This document shows positions 42,031 through 50,631 of a stretch of DNA of 64,000 nucleotides, piece by piece (positions within the stretch are counted from its first letter, which is position 1; every line of letters starts with the position of its first letter). The translations under genes and the position numbers were made by a program. The notes under the pieces were generated by a model. That model did no database searches. It was not told where the DNA came from and was given only the letters and a program-made list of their open reading frames with translations. Source of the stretch: an uncultured Erwinia sp. (GTDB lineage: Bacteria > Pseudomonadota > Gammaproteobacteria > Enterobacterales > Enterobacteriaceae); contig CAMIKG010000001.1 of the NCBI GenBank assembly GCA_946221915.1, positions 62,001 to 126,000 of the forward strand. The letters are read 5' to 3'.

Positions 42031-42972
42031 TTAACGACTCAACGTCGCATTCAGCGCATCAATAGACGTCTGCAGACCCGCTTCGACGCTCATGGTCAGA
42101 TCTTCCATTTCCAGCGAGACATAGCCGTCGTAACCGGTCATGCGCAGCACTGAGAAGAACTCCTTCCACCACAGCAGATCTCTGCCACAACCAACTGCAA
42201 CATAATTCCAGGTGCGGGATTTGGTTTCCGTCACTGGCTGGTACTCCAGCAGACCATCGATATCCGCCAGTCCACGCTCGATACGTGCATCTTTACCATG
42301 TACGTGGAACACCGCGCCTTCCAGCTTGCGCGCCGCGGCGATGGGATCTGCACCCATCGCAATCAGGTGCGAAGGATCGAGGTTCATGCCGATAATCTCA
42401 CCGACCGCCTCACGCAGACGCAGCAGGGTGGATGGGTTATATACCAGCTGGCTCGGGAACTCTTCGAGCGCAATCTGTTCCACGCCATGTGCCTTCGCAT
42501 GGGCGACAAACGCTTTCCACCATGGAATCGCCACCTGGTTCCACTGATAGTCAATCACGCCCGGCATATAGTCCGGCCAGGAGACGGTGGAAGTGATCCA
42601 GTTCGGAATTTTATCATCCGGGCAACCGCCCGGCAGGCCGCTCATCATCACGATCTTTTTCACACCCAGTTTACCGGCCAGTTCCACGGCCTTATAGCTA
42701 CTGGCGGTATGCTTCGCTCCCAGTTCACCCGGGGCTAACGGGTTACCGGAACAGTTCAGCGCCACGATCTCCATGCCGCGTTTTTCCAGCTGATGCCGAA
42801 AATCAGCCAGTTTTTCTTCTGACGCCAGCAGTTCATTGGTGTTGACGTGCGGGCATGGCGACCAGCCACCGGCGGTCATTTCGACGCCGTTAATGCCATA
42901 GTTTTTGACTTTATCCAGCATCTCCGGGAAGGATAAGTTGGCCAGAACGTCGGTACATAATGCAAGTTTCAT
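42031..42972 (-). CDS. Sugar-phosphate isomerase/epimerase (xylose isomerase-like TIM barrel)
   Basis: A 313-residue AP_endonuc_2/xylose isomerase-like TIM barrel, cytoplasmic. Metal-ligand positions of the family are suggested by ALEEFPSQL near residue 180, NLDPSHL near 213, HVHGKDARI near 240 and YVSLEME near 285. Relatives include IolE, IolI and hydroxypyruvate isomerases. As last gene of the operon it probably acts on the product of the adjacent dehydrogenase, for example a keto-sugar or keto-inositol. ATG at 42972 is chosen because the upstream extension overlaps the EIIA gene. Confidence 0.82.
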   Translation of the reverse strand: MKLALCTDVLANLSFPEMLDKVKNYGINGVEMTAGGWSPCPHVNTNELLASEEKLADFRHQLEKRGMEIVALNCSGNPLAPGELGAKHTASSYKAVELAGKLGVKKIVMMSGLPGGCPDDKIPNWITSTVSWPDYMPGVIDYQWNQVAIPWWKAFVAHAKAHGVEQIALEEFPSQLVYNPSTLLRLREAVGEIIGMNLDPSHLIAMGADPIAAARKLEGAVFHVHGKDARIERGLADIDGLLEYQPVTETKSRTWNYVAVGCGRDLLWWKEFFSVLRMTGYDGYVSLEMEDLTMSVEAGLQTSIDALNATLSR

Positions 42973-42982
42973 GATCGGTTCC

Positions 42983-43411
42983 TTATGACTGCTTAAACTG
43001 TTTAATAAATTCATCTGCGCTGGTGGCGCGTGCTAATAGCGTGGTTTTCAGTTCATCGCCCAGCAGGTCGGCGAGCTGCGACAGCACATCGATATGCTCA
43101 TGCTCTCTGGCGGCAACGGCGATGACAATAAACGCCACCTTGCCCTGGCCCCAGCTGACACCTGCCGGGAACTGGAAAATCTGAAAGCCGGTATTCACCA
43201 CCAGGTCAATACTCTCTTTGGCGCAGTGCGGCATCGCGACGCCTGCGCCAATGTAGGTGGAAACACTCTTTTCCCGGGCGACCAGCGCCTGATAAAAACC
43301 GGGCTTCACATAACCACTTTGCTGCAGCGAATCAGCAATCAGCTGTAAAGCCGAATTTTTTGATGCTGCGCGACAACCAAGAAAAATATTATCTGCGGAA
43401 AAATCCAACAT
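42983..43411 (-). CDS. Orphan PTS EIIA (fructose/mannitol family)
   Basis: A 142-residue single-domain EIIA of the fructose-mannitol superfamily. The phosphorylatable His is in GAGVAMPHCAKES near residue 62, and LSQLADLLGD is the conserved C-terminal helix. No EIIB or EIIC is encoded nearby; the transporter in this operon is an MFS porter that does not need the PTS. A regulatory task, such as sensing PTS phosphorylation state, is more likely than transport, as for PtsN-type proteins; this is inference. It is 10 bases upstream of the isomerase and 28 bases downstream of the dehydrogenase gene. Confidence 0.88.
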   Translation of the reverse strand: MLDFSADNIFLGCRAASKNSALQLIADSLQQSGYVKPGFYQALVAREKSVSTYIGAGVAMPHCAKESIDLVVNTGFQIFQFPAGVSWGQGKVAFIVIAVAAREHEHIDVLSQLADLLGDELKTTLLARATSADEFIKQFKQS

Positions 43412-43439
43412 ATTTCCCCCTGAGGCTTATTTCGTCTGT

Positions 43440-44450
43440 TTAGCGGTAGAGTGCCGGACGTTCTGGGATTTCCACTGCATGTTTTTCGCCGTCTTTTAGT
43501 GAAGCAAGGCCAGCATCACAGACCAGCGCGACAATATAACCATCCCATGACGATGGGCCGGTCATTTCATTTCCGCTGCTGACGCGATCAATAAAGTTCT
43601 GCACTTCGCGGTCGTAAGCGGTAGCGAAACGTTCCATACAGGACTGAGAAATGTGGCGACCAACACCATGGGCATTGCGTGTGGTAATTAATGCCTGCTC
43701 TGTCAGAGATGAAATGCCGTTTTCGCCAATGACTTCACAGCGAATATCATAACCATAATTGCAGTTAACAAATAACTCATCATCGATACGCACGCCGGAT
43801 TCGGTTTCGAAAATAACAATCAGTGGGTCCTGCAAATGGGGCAGGGCGCGGCTGGTTTTTTTGCGTGGCTTATCCACTCGCACCGCTACTATATTTTCAT
43901 TCAGCAGGAAGCGAATAATATCAATTTCGTGTGTGGCGGAATCGTTAACCGCCATCTCCAGCGTATAACTCTCGGGTACCGAAGGGTTGCGGTGTGCGCA
44001 ATGCATCAACAGGATGTCACCCAAATCGCCGTTATCAATGCTTTGTTTCAGCGCCAGGTAGCCTGGGTCGAAGCGACGCATAAAACCGAGCTGTAACATG
44101 CGCTTACCGGCACGCACTTCGGCATCAATAATCTCTTTTGATTCGATAGCCGTTGGCGTCAGCGGTTTTTCACAGAAGATCGGCTTGCCGGCTTTAATGG
44201 CGGCCAAAATTTGATCTTTATGCGCCGGGCCGATGGAACAAATAAAGACCGCATCCACCAAATCAGAATTAATCATCTCTTCTGCGTCATAAAAAGCGGT
44301 GGCGCCATATTCACTGGCGACCGACTGCGCCACGCTGGCATTGATATCACACACAGCCGTAACCGTGGCATTGGTAATCACATCACGAAAACGTTGCAGA
44401 TGGTCGCGACCAATCATGCCCAAACCAATTAATCCGATATTTACTGTCAT
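43440..44450 (-). CDS. Gfo/Idh/MocA oxidoreductase (inositol 2-dehydrogenase-like)
   Basis: A 336-residue NAD(P)-dependent sugar or polyol dehydrogenase. The Rossmann motif is GLIGLGMIGRDH at residues 6-17, the conserved Lys is in IFCEKPLTP near residue 96, and the catalytic Asp/His pair is in VNDSATHEIDIIRFLL near 172-176. Overall pattern resembles IolG (myo-inositol 2-dehydrogenase), which oxidises inositol or glucose. No iolBCD genes are present, so the substrate may be another polyol or sugar. Second gene of the operon. Confidence 0.87.
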   Translation of the reverse strand: MTVNIGLIGLGMIGRDHLQRFRDVITNATVTAVCDINASVAQSVASEYGATAFYDAEEMINSDLVDAVFICSIGPAHKDQILAAIKAGKPIFCEKPLTPTAIESKEIIDAEVRAGKRMLQLGFMRRFDPGYLALKQSIDNGDLGDILLMHCAHRNPSVPESYTLEMAVNDSATHEIDIIRFLLNENIVAVRVDKPRKKTSRALPHLQDPLIVIFETESGVRIDDELFVNCNYGYDIRCEVIGENGISSLTEQALITTRNAHGVGRHISQSCMERFATAYDREVQNFIDRVSSGNEMTGPSSWDGYIVALVCDAGLASLKDGEKHAVEIPERPALYR

Positions 44451-44475
44451 GCTTTTTTCCTCAAGAATTGATTAA

Positions 44476-45885
44476 TCAGAAGCGAAATTTACTTTCGATC
44501 TGTTCCAGTGAGAGTCCACGCGTCTCCGGCAGATATTTCACCAGTAAGACGAGAATGATAATGTTGGTTGCAGCGAAGAAGCCGAATGTGGCGCCGCCGC
44601 CATAGCTATTCAGCAGTACCGGGAAAATAAGCTGAATAATAAAATCAAAGATCCACAAGCCAAATACGGCGAAGCCCATTCCCACACCGCGAATACGCAG
44701 CGGGTAGATTTCAGCTAACATCAGCCAGAATACCGGTGCGATCCATCCCTGCATAAATACCAGGAACAGTAACATCAGACCGAGAATCACATAACTGGCG
44801 CCATCGAAATTCGCCTGTAATACTTCTGCGCCATTAACCGTTGCGGTATGGAAAAAGAAGTAAAACGCCAGACCAATTAAAATCAGGCTAACAGTCACGC
44901 CTGCCTGGCCGGTAAAGAACATTTTGCGACGTGAATGTTTACCGATTAACGCCATGCCCAGCAGGGTGGCAAGAATCGAGATCAGACCATTCGCCACCGC
45001 ACCCGTCACTGCCGCCGCATCGCCCAGTCCGGTGGATTTCAGCACCGTAGGGGCGTAGTACATGATGGTATTGACGCCGGTGACGCGCGTCGCCAGCACA
45101 ATCATCAGACCGATCAGCACCAGCTGAACCACCCAGCGCTTTTTCAGTTCTGCGAAGATATTCAGTTTAACGGCATCGATTTCGAGGATTTTCTGAATAT
45201 CGCGGATCTCGCGTTCCACTTCTTCCGGCTGACGCAGCGTTTTCAGCACGGCGCGGGCTTTGTCGGTTTCACCTTTACGCACAAAGAAGCGCGGTGATTC
45301 CGGCATCACCAGCATCCCCAGCCACAGCAGCGCGCCTGGCAAAGCCGGGATCGCCAGCATGATGCGCCAGTTATGCGACATATCAGGCCAGACATTGACG
45401 ATCGCGGCATTCACCGTATAGGCCAGAAACTGACCGGTGACGATCATCAGTTCGTTGACGGTGACCAGCCGTTCACGCTGGTCGGCACGCGCCAGTTCCG
45501 AAATATAGATTGGCACGGTGACCGACGCGCAACCTACCGCCAGCCCCAGTACAAAACGGGCGATGATCATTGACGGCACATCCCAGGCAACGGCTGTGCC
45601 CAGCGCACCAAAAATAAAAATGGCGGCAACCCACAATAAATTTTTACGGCGTCCCTGTTTATCAGAAAGATAACCACCAAATAACGATCCCAATGCTGCG
45701 CCGAATAACAGGAAGGAGGTGATAAAACCTTCCTGAGCAGGCGTCAGGTTAAGATCATATTTCATAAAAATCAGCGCCCCGGAAATGACGCCAGTATCGT
45801 AGCCAAAACAGAGACCACCAATGGTGGAAACAATCGTAATGATTTTCATCCGTTTCGTATTTTGCAGGCTGGTTTTATTATTCAT
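44476..45885 (-). CDS. MFS sugar/inositol:proton symporter
   Basis: A 469-residue, twelve-helix porter of the sugar porter subfamily (IolT, XylE, GalP). Signature motifs are visible: GGLCFGYDTGVISGA in helix 1, GYLSDKQGRRKNL in loop 2-3, RFVLGLAVG, PESPRFF at the end of helix 6, and PETRGLSLEQIE after helix 12. It sits first in the operon. The VTGVNTIMYYAPTVLK segment in helix 7 corresponds to the QQxxGxNxxxYY motif but reads RVTGVNTIMYY, lacking the QQ pair that contacts hexoses in XylE. Confidence 0.92.
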   Translation of the reverse strand: MNNKTSLQNTKRMKIITIVSTIGGLCFGYDTGVISGALIFMKYDLNLTPAQEGFITSFLLFGAALGSLFGGYLSDKQGRRKNLLWVAAIFIFGALGTAVAWDVPSMIIARFVLGLAVGCASVTVPIYISELARADQRERLVTVNELMIVTGQFLAYTVNAAIVNVWPDMSHNWRIMLAIPALPGALLWLGMLVMPESPRFFVRKGETDKARAVLKTLRQPEEVEREIRDIQKILEIDAVKLNIFAELKKRWVVQLVLIGLMIVLATRVTGVNTIMYYAPTVLKSTGLGDAAAVTGAVANGLISILATLLGMALIGKHSRRKMFFTGQAGVTVSLILIGLAFYFFFHTATVNGAEVLQANFDGASYVILGLMLLFLVFMQGWIAPVFWLMLAEIYPLRIRGVGMGFAVFGLWIFDFIIQLIFPVLLNSYGGGATFGFFAATNIIILVLLVKYLPETRGLSLEQIESKFRF

Positions 45886-46492
45886 ATAACAATCCCGTTT
45901 GTTTTAGGGTAAAGCGATACAGTGTTATAGGGGGTGTTTCAGCTAAGTTCAGCCCCTCCCTGAAAAAAGGCTATTTCCCGATAGTCATAATTTTTATGGA
46001 AATCAAAAAACCGCTTGATGAAATAACCTGCTTCTCTGTCAGGTTATCGAAATTAATTATTTCTTCGTTGTTAAACGATGTTGCGGCAAAGTTATATCAA
46101 AACGAAAATAAAAAACCATCTCGTGAGAGAATGAAAATTTAATACCGTGCTGGCGATCAAAAAATTGATCTGAAACCGGGTGCAAAGGTGATATGTATCA
46201 CAGTTATGCCGCTTATTACTGCCATCTTATGCGTAATTAATTTACGCACGCGCCTGCGGAATAAAGTGATTACTGTTGCTCAGTGGGATTAGATTGTTCG
46301 CAGGAAGTGTGATGGTGGTCAACATTGGCAGCGGGGTGATGATCGGAAAAGCACAAATACAGAGAACGCAGACAGCAAAATGTTTCGCAATCGTTTAAAA
46401 TCATGAGGTTAGTTTTTAACAAAAAGCAAATTTGATGATTACGCCATGAAGCAGCAGTGCAAGAATAGCGTTCAGAGTTGAGTGGAGAGAAC
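45886..46492. promoter_or_regulatory. Divergent control region with a CRP site
   Basis: About 600 non-coding bases between the transporter gene and the AraC regulator. GGTGATATGTATCACA at 46187-46202 matches the CRP consensus TGTGA-N6-TCACA at 9 of 10 positions. The site is about 300 bases from either start codon, so intermediate promoters or long leaders are implied. An AT-rich stretch (46010-46140) lies on the transporter side. No other gene is seen. Confidence 0.75.
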
Positions 46493-47362
46493 ATGCTGAC
46501 CTTCTGTGTAAACGAACATCCCGCGTTACGCGGCTATGAAGCCAACTTTCGGCCGCGCCTGCTGTTTATCTGCCGGGCTGAAGGCAGTGAAGCGGCGATG
46601 CCGCGGGTGATGCACAAACACGATGAACGTTTCGAGGTGATGTTTATTCTGCAGGGCAGCGGCGTCTATAACATTGATGGCCGCCACTATAATGTGAAGC
46701 AGGGTGATCTGCTGCTGTTCAATGTCGGTATTCTGCATGATGAGCATCCCCATGCCTCTGACGATCTGCTGGTGCTGAGCTGCGGCGTGGATAATATGAA
46801 ATTTGAAGGGTTGCCGCTGAATTATCTGACACCACGCTCGCAGGTTGCCGTTATGCCAAGCGGCGAGCACTATGAAGAAATTTGCCATATTTTCGATCAG
46901 ATGTGGCGTTACGTCAGCAGCAAAAAGCTGCATTTCAGTGAAATTGGTAACAGCCTGCTCAGTGTGCTGTTATTACTGTGTCGCAATATCTGGCTGGAAA
47001 GCCCGCAACAGGGTGACAGTAAAACCATGGTGCTGGGTCAGCGTATTAAAGATTATATTGACGATAATTATAAAGATGATGTGGCGGTCAGTGAAATCAC
47101 CGATGCGTTAAACATTAACCGTTTTTATCTGACCCATGTGTTTAAGGAGTTTTCCGGTTATTCACCGAAACAGTATCAAACCCGGCGGCGTATTGGTGAA
47201 GCGCAGTCATTATTACTCAGCACCGATTTAGGTGTCACTGAAGTCGCCAATACGGTTGGCTACGATAATGTGAATAACTTCCACCGAATATTTCATAATA
47301 TGGTGGGTATTCCCCCGGCGCGATATAAGAAGTTCTGGCTGACGGGGCAGGTTAAGAACTAA
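46493..47362 (+). CDS. AraC-family transcriptional regulator
   Basis: A 289-residue regulator with an N-terminal cupin sensor (FEVMFILQGSGVYNIDGR, GDLLLFNVGILHDEHP near residues 45-95) and a C-terminal double HTH (VAVSEITDALNINRFYLTHV and VTEVANTVGYDNVNNFHRIF). ATG at 46493 has GGAGAG upstream. It is divergent from the MFS-dehydrogenase-EIIA-isomerase operon and presumably activates it with the substrate as ligand. The effector is unknown. Confidence 0.88.
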   Translation: MLTFCVNEHPALRGYEANFRPRLLFICRAEGSEAAMPRVMHKHDERFEVMFILQGSGVYNIDGRHYNVKQGDLLLFNVGILHDEHPHASDDLLVLSCGVDNMKFEGLPLNYLTPRSQVAVMPSGEHYEEICHIFDQMWRYVSSKKLHFSEIGNSLLSVLLLLCRNIWLESPQQGDSKTMVLGQRIKDYIDDNYKDDVAVSEITDALNINRFYLTHVFKEFSGYSPKQYQTRRRIGEAQSLLLSTDLGVTEVANTVGYDNVNNFHRIFHNMVGIPPARYKKFWLTGQVKN

Positions 47363-47534
47363 GCGTATTTCAATCATGATACTTGCAGCCGGTATACAGC
47401 AGACTGCCTGATCGTTTTCTTTCAAATGCGGTGGCACCGGGTACGTTGATCAGGTGACTTTCCCGCATCGTTTGCCCGCACTTTCTGATAAACTACGCGC
47501 CATCAACCGCCCCGATTTCTGCAGAGAGTATCTT

Positions 47535-48914
47535 GTGACCGCATTCTCCACCCTGACGCAACTTCCCGCCAGCCAGCTTGCCAACCTTGCCGAGCTGGGT
47601 TATCAGGCGATGACGCCAATTCAGGCCGCCGCGCTGCCTGCCATCCTTGCCGGGCGCGACGTGCGCGCGCAGGCGAAAACCGGCAGTGGCAAAACCGCCG
47701 CCTTTGGCATTGGCCTGCTGCAACAGATTGATGCGACGCAATACCGCACCCAGTCGCTGGTGCTGTGCCCGACGCGCGAACTGGCCGATCAGGTCAGCAA
47801 TGAATTACGTCGTCTGGCGCGCTTTACCGCCAATATTAAGATTCTCACCCTGTGCGGCGGGCAGCCGATGAATGCGCAGCGTGATTCACTGCAGCATGCA
47901 CCACATATTGTAGTGGGCACGCCGGGACGTATTCTCGATCACCTGAAACGTGAAAACCTCACTCTCGACGGCATCGCCACGCTGGTGCTGGATGAAGCCG
48001 ATCGTATGCTGGAGATGGGTTTCCGCGATGATATCGACGCGATTATCGGTTACACGCCTGAAAAGCGTCAGACGCTGCTGTTCTCAGCTACCTGGCCGCA
48101 GGATATCGCCCATATCAGCAGCCGCGTGCAGCGCGATCCGCTGGCGGTGGCGACGGATGATGTTTCCGAGTTACCCGCCATTGAACAGACATTTTATGAA
48201 GCCAGCAATCGCGAAAAACTGTCACTGCTGACCGGTCTGCTCAGCCAGCAGCAACCCGCTTCCTGCGTGGTGTTCTGCAATACCAAACGTGAATGCGACG
48301 ATATTGCGAATGCACTGGTCGATAATCAGATCAGCGCCGTTGCTTTACACGGCGATCTGGAGCAGCGCGATCGCGACCAGGTGCTGATTTGCTTCGCTAA
48401 CGGCAGCAGCCGGGTACTGGTGGCAACCGATGTGGCGGCGCGCGGGCTGGATATTAAAGAGCTGGAACTGGTGGTGAATTACCAGCTCTCTTTTGATCCG
48501 GAAGTGCACGTCCATCGTATCGGCCGTACTGCCCGTGCGGGTCAGGAAGGCAAAGCGGTGAGTTTCGTTGCGCCAGATGAGATGGCGCGCGCTCATGCGC
48601 TGGAAGATTATCTGCAGATGAAGCTGAACTGGCAGTCAGCGGCGGCGCTGAAAGCACAGGCGGCGCGCCCCTTGCCAGCGAGCATGGCGACGTTGTGTAT
48701 TGATGGCGGCCGCAAAGCGAAAATCCGCCCGGGCGATATTCTGGGTGCCCTCACCGGGGATGCCGGACTGGCGGCGGAGCAGGTGGGTAAAATTGCGCTG
48801 ACAGCCACGCATGCGTATGTCGCCATTCGCGCGAATGTGGCGCGTCAGGCGCTGAAGCAGCTGCTGCAGGGCAAAATCAAAGGCAAAACCTGCCGCGCGC
48901 GCTTGCTGAAGTAA
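47535..48914 (+). CDS. dbpA: ATP-dependent RNA helicase DbpA
   Basis: A 459-residue DEAD-box helicase (E. coli 457) activated by 23S rRNA hairpin 92 and involved in large-subunit assembly. Motifs: Q-motif with MTPIQAAALPA, Walker A AKTGSGKT near residue 50, DEAD as VLDEADRM, SAT in FSATWP, and HRIGRTARAG as motif VI. The C-terminal RNA-binding domain (ATLCIDGGRKAKIRPGDILG to KIKGKTCRARLL) is the DbpA-specific part. GTG at 47535 aligns with the E. coli start and is preferred over an upstream in-frame ATG at 47454. Confidence 0.96.
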   Translation: MTAFSTLTQLPASQLANLAELGYQAMTPIQAAALPAILAGRDVRAQAKTGSGKTAAFGIGLLQQIDATQYRTQSLVLCPTRELADQVSNELRRLARFTANIKILTLCGGQPMNAQRDSLQHAPHIVVGTPGRILDHLKRENLTLDGIATLVLDEADRMLEMGFRDDIDAIIGYTPEKRQTLLFSATWPQDIAHISSRVQRDPLAVATDDVSELPAIEQTFYEASNREKLSLLTGLLSQQQPASCVVFCNTKRECDDIANALVDNQISAVALHGDLEQRDRDQVLICFANGSSRVLVATDVAARGLDIKELELVVNYQLSFDPEVHVHRIGRTARAGQEGKAVSFVAPDEMARAHALEDYLQMKLNWQSAAALKAQAARPLPASMATLCIDGGRKAKIRPGDILGALTGDAGLAAEQVGKIALTATHAYVAIRANVARQALKQLLQGKIKGKTCRARLLK

Positions 48915-48965
48915 AATGTGCCAGGCTGCAGGGTGACGCCTGTGGCTTTGTGCCTGCACAGGGCA

Positions 48966-49055
48966 CACGGTCAGATCGGAAAGTCGCTTTGCGCCATCCC
49001 AGGCCGCTCAGCCCGCGCCTTCCCTGGCGCGGGACGCTTTCCTCTTCTGACCGTG
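48966..49055. repeat. Long nested inverted repeat downstream of dbpA
   Basis: A 90-base stretch folds as one long hairpin: CACGGTCAGA (48966-48975) with TCTGACCGTG (49046-49055), GGAAAG (48978-48983) with CTTTCC (49037-49042), and CCCGCGCC (49012-49019) with GGCGCGGG (49026-49033). No U-tract follows. It could be a small RNA, a miniature mobile element or a strong intergenic repeat. Confidence 0.6.
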
Positions 49056-49108
49056 TTCCCCGTGCTTTCAGTTTTTGAGTGGTCTGGTGGTTTACAACAC
49101 CGAATTTT

Positions 49109-49387
49109 TTAGTATTTCACCACTTCTGGCTTGCGTTGCAGCAGGCCGTCACAACCGGCCAGCAGTTTCTTAAAGTGCTCCTGTTGCTCATGTTCGGCAA
49201 TCGCCTCTGCACTTTGCCAGGTTTCATGGAACAGAAACACATTGCCATCTTCCGTGCTGCGATAGAGGTCGTAATGTAAGCAGCCCGCTTCCGCACGGCT
49301 CGGGGTGATACAGGCGCTGAGAACCTTTTTCAGTTCATCGGCTTTACCCGGACTGGCAACGAATTTAGCAACAATCATCACGCTCAT
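49109..49387 (-). CDS. ABM-domain monooxygenase (YgiN-like)
   Basis: A 92-residue antibiotic-biosynthesis-monooxygenase domain protein, the whole fold being one ferredoxin-like alpha/beta barrel that dimerises. MIVAKFVASPGKADELKKVL and GCLHYDLYRSTED are family landmarks, and FLFHETWQSAEAIAEHEQQEHF carries the conserved His/Trp region. Members such as YgiN act on quinols without cofactor. It is divergent from the LysR regulator at 49705, which probably controls it. Confidence 0.88.
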   Translation of the reverse strand: MSVMIVAKFVASPGKADELKKVLSACITPSRAEAGCLHYDLYRSTEDGNVFLFHETWQSAEAIAEHEQQEHFKKLLAGCDGLLQRKPEVVKY

Positions 49388-49704
49388 TTCTTCTCTCCTG
49401 CGATTATGGTTTGTGTGGCAGCCGCGCCGCCACAGATCCTCACTGATATCATGCCACAGCTGAGGCGCCAGCGGTTCAGGTCAATGCGATTGCGTGACCA
49501 GATACGGCTGGCGATCAAATGACACCTTTGATCGTGACTCAGGGCTAAATCATACCCGCAATCTCTGGAAGAGATGTAGGCAATAATGAGCGGTAACCGG
49601 GGTGAAAGAGGTCTTCCCTGCGATGTTTCACGCCAGGCATGCATTTACACTTGTGAACAGAGTGGCTAACACGGTAGGGTGAGTTTTTGCTAAGGAACCC
49701 ACTG
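49388..49704. promoter_or_regulatory. Divergent region between the ABM gene and lysR
   Basis: About 320 non-coding bases. A short dyad CAC-TT-GTG at 49648-49655 inside a TTTACACTTGTGAAC stretch has the inverted character of a LysR-type site (T-N11-A). No gene is seen. Confidence 0.4.
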
Positions 49705-50598
49705 ATGCTGAAAGAAAACTTCAACGAACTGCAGATTTTTCTCGCGGTCGCGCGAGAGAAAAGCTTTACCAAAGCTGCCGGTAAGCTTGGCGTTTCGCAA
49801 TCGGCACTGAGCCATGCCATTAAGGCGCTCGAAGAACGTTTAAATATACGGCTGTTGACCCGCACCACCCGCAGCGTCGCGCCGACAGAAGCCGGGGAGA
49901 GAATTATCGCCTGTCTCGAACCACGCATTGCCGATCTGGAACAGGAGCTGGCAGCGCTTATTCAGCTGAGTGGCAAAACGTCAGGGAACATTCGCCTTTC
50001 CGTGGGCGAGCACTCCGCCCGCACCCTGATATGGCCAAAGCTAAAGCCGTTTCTGCAACAATATCCGCAAATCAACGTCGAACTGGTGGCGGATAACGGC
50101 TTTGTCGACATCGTTGCAGGGCGTTTCGATGCCGGAGTGCGCCTTGGCGAAAGCGTCGATAAAGATATGATTGCCGTAAAAATCGGTCCGGATATGCGCA
50201 TGGCTGTGGTGGGCGCGCCGGCCTATTTTGCCGATAACCCGCCGCCTGAGACACCGCATGAGCTGCAACACCATCGCTGCATCAATATGCGCCTGCCTAC
50301 AGCCGGGGGGTTATATCAGTGGGAGTTTGAAAAAGAGGGCAAGCAGCTACGTGTCAGGGTGGATGGGCAACAGACGTTTAACCTGCTGCCGGAGAGGATC
50401 GATGCGGCGCGCGCAGGGTTTGGCATCGCCTGTGTACCGCAAGATATGGTTCAGGATTTGGTTAAATCCGGCGAGCTTATTCAGGTGTTGCAGGCGTGGT
50501 GTCCGGCGTTCCAGGGCTATTACCTTTACTACCCGAGCCGTAAACAACATCCACCCGCTTTTGCACTGCTGATTGATGCGCTGCGCCATAAGGAATAA
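49705..50598 (+). CDS. LysR-family transcriptional regulator
   Basis: A 297-residue LysR regulator. Winged HTH at residues 5-60 (FTKAAGKLGVSQSALSHAIK), effector-binding domain from about 90 (IRLSVGEHSARTLIWPKL, VDIVAGRFDAGVRLGE). The C-terminus resembles regulators of the PgrR/YafC group that act beside oxidoreductase genes. ATG at 49705 has AAGGA upstream. It is divergent from the ABM monooxygenase gene and convergent with the aldo/keto reductase gene. Confidence 0.9.
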   Translation: MLKENFNELQIFLAVAREKSFTKAAGKLGVSQSALSHAIKALEERLNIRLLTRTTRSVAPTEAGERIIACLEPRIADLEQELAALIQLSGKTSGNIRLSVGEHSARTLIWPKLKPFLQQYPQINVELVADNGFVDIVAGRFDAGVRLGESVDKDMIAVKIGPDMRMAVVGAPAYFADNPPPETPHELQHHRCINMRLPTAGGLYQWEFEKEGKQLRVRVDGQQTFNLLPERIDAARAGFGIACVPQDMVQDLVKSGELIQVLQAWCPAFQGYYLYYPSRKQHPPAFALLIDALRHKE

Positions 50599-50624
50599 CT
50601 GGCTTGCGCGCAGCCGCAAGCCAG
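50599..50624. terminator. Terminator between convergent lysR and reductase genes
   Basis: CTGGCTTGCG / CGCAAGCCAG is a perfect 10-bp stem with a 6-base loop, starting at the lysR stop and ending 8 bases before the reductase gene. It can serve both directions; no strong U-tract. Confidence 0.65.
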
Positions 50625-50631
50625 CTTCGCG

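Noticed and set aside
46270..46494. A 74-codon minus-strand frame ahead of the AraC gene
   Set aside because: It overlaps the AraC ribosome site and start and lacks similarity to known proteins.
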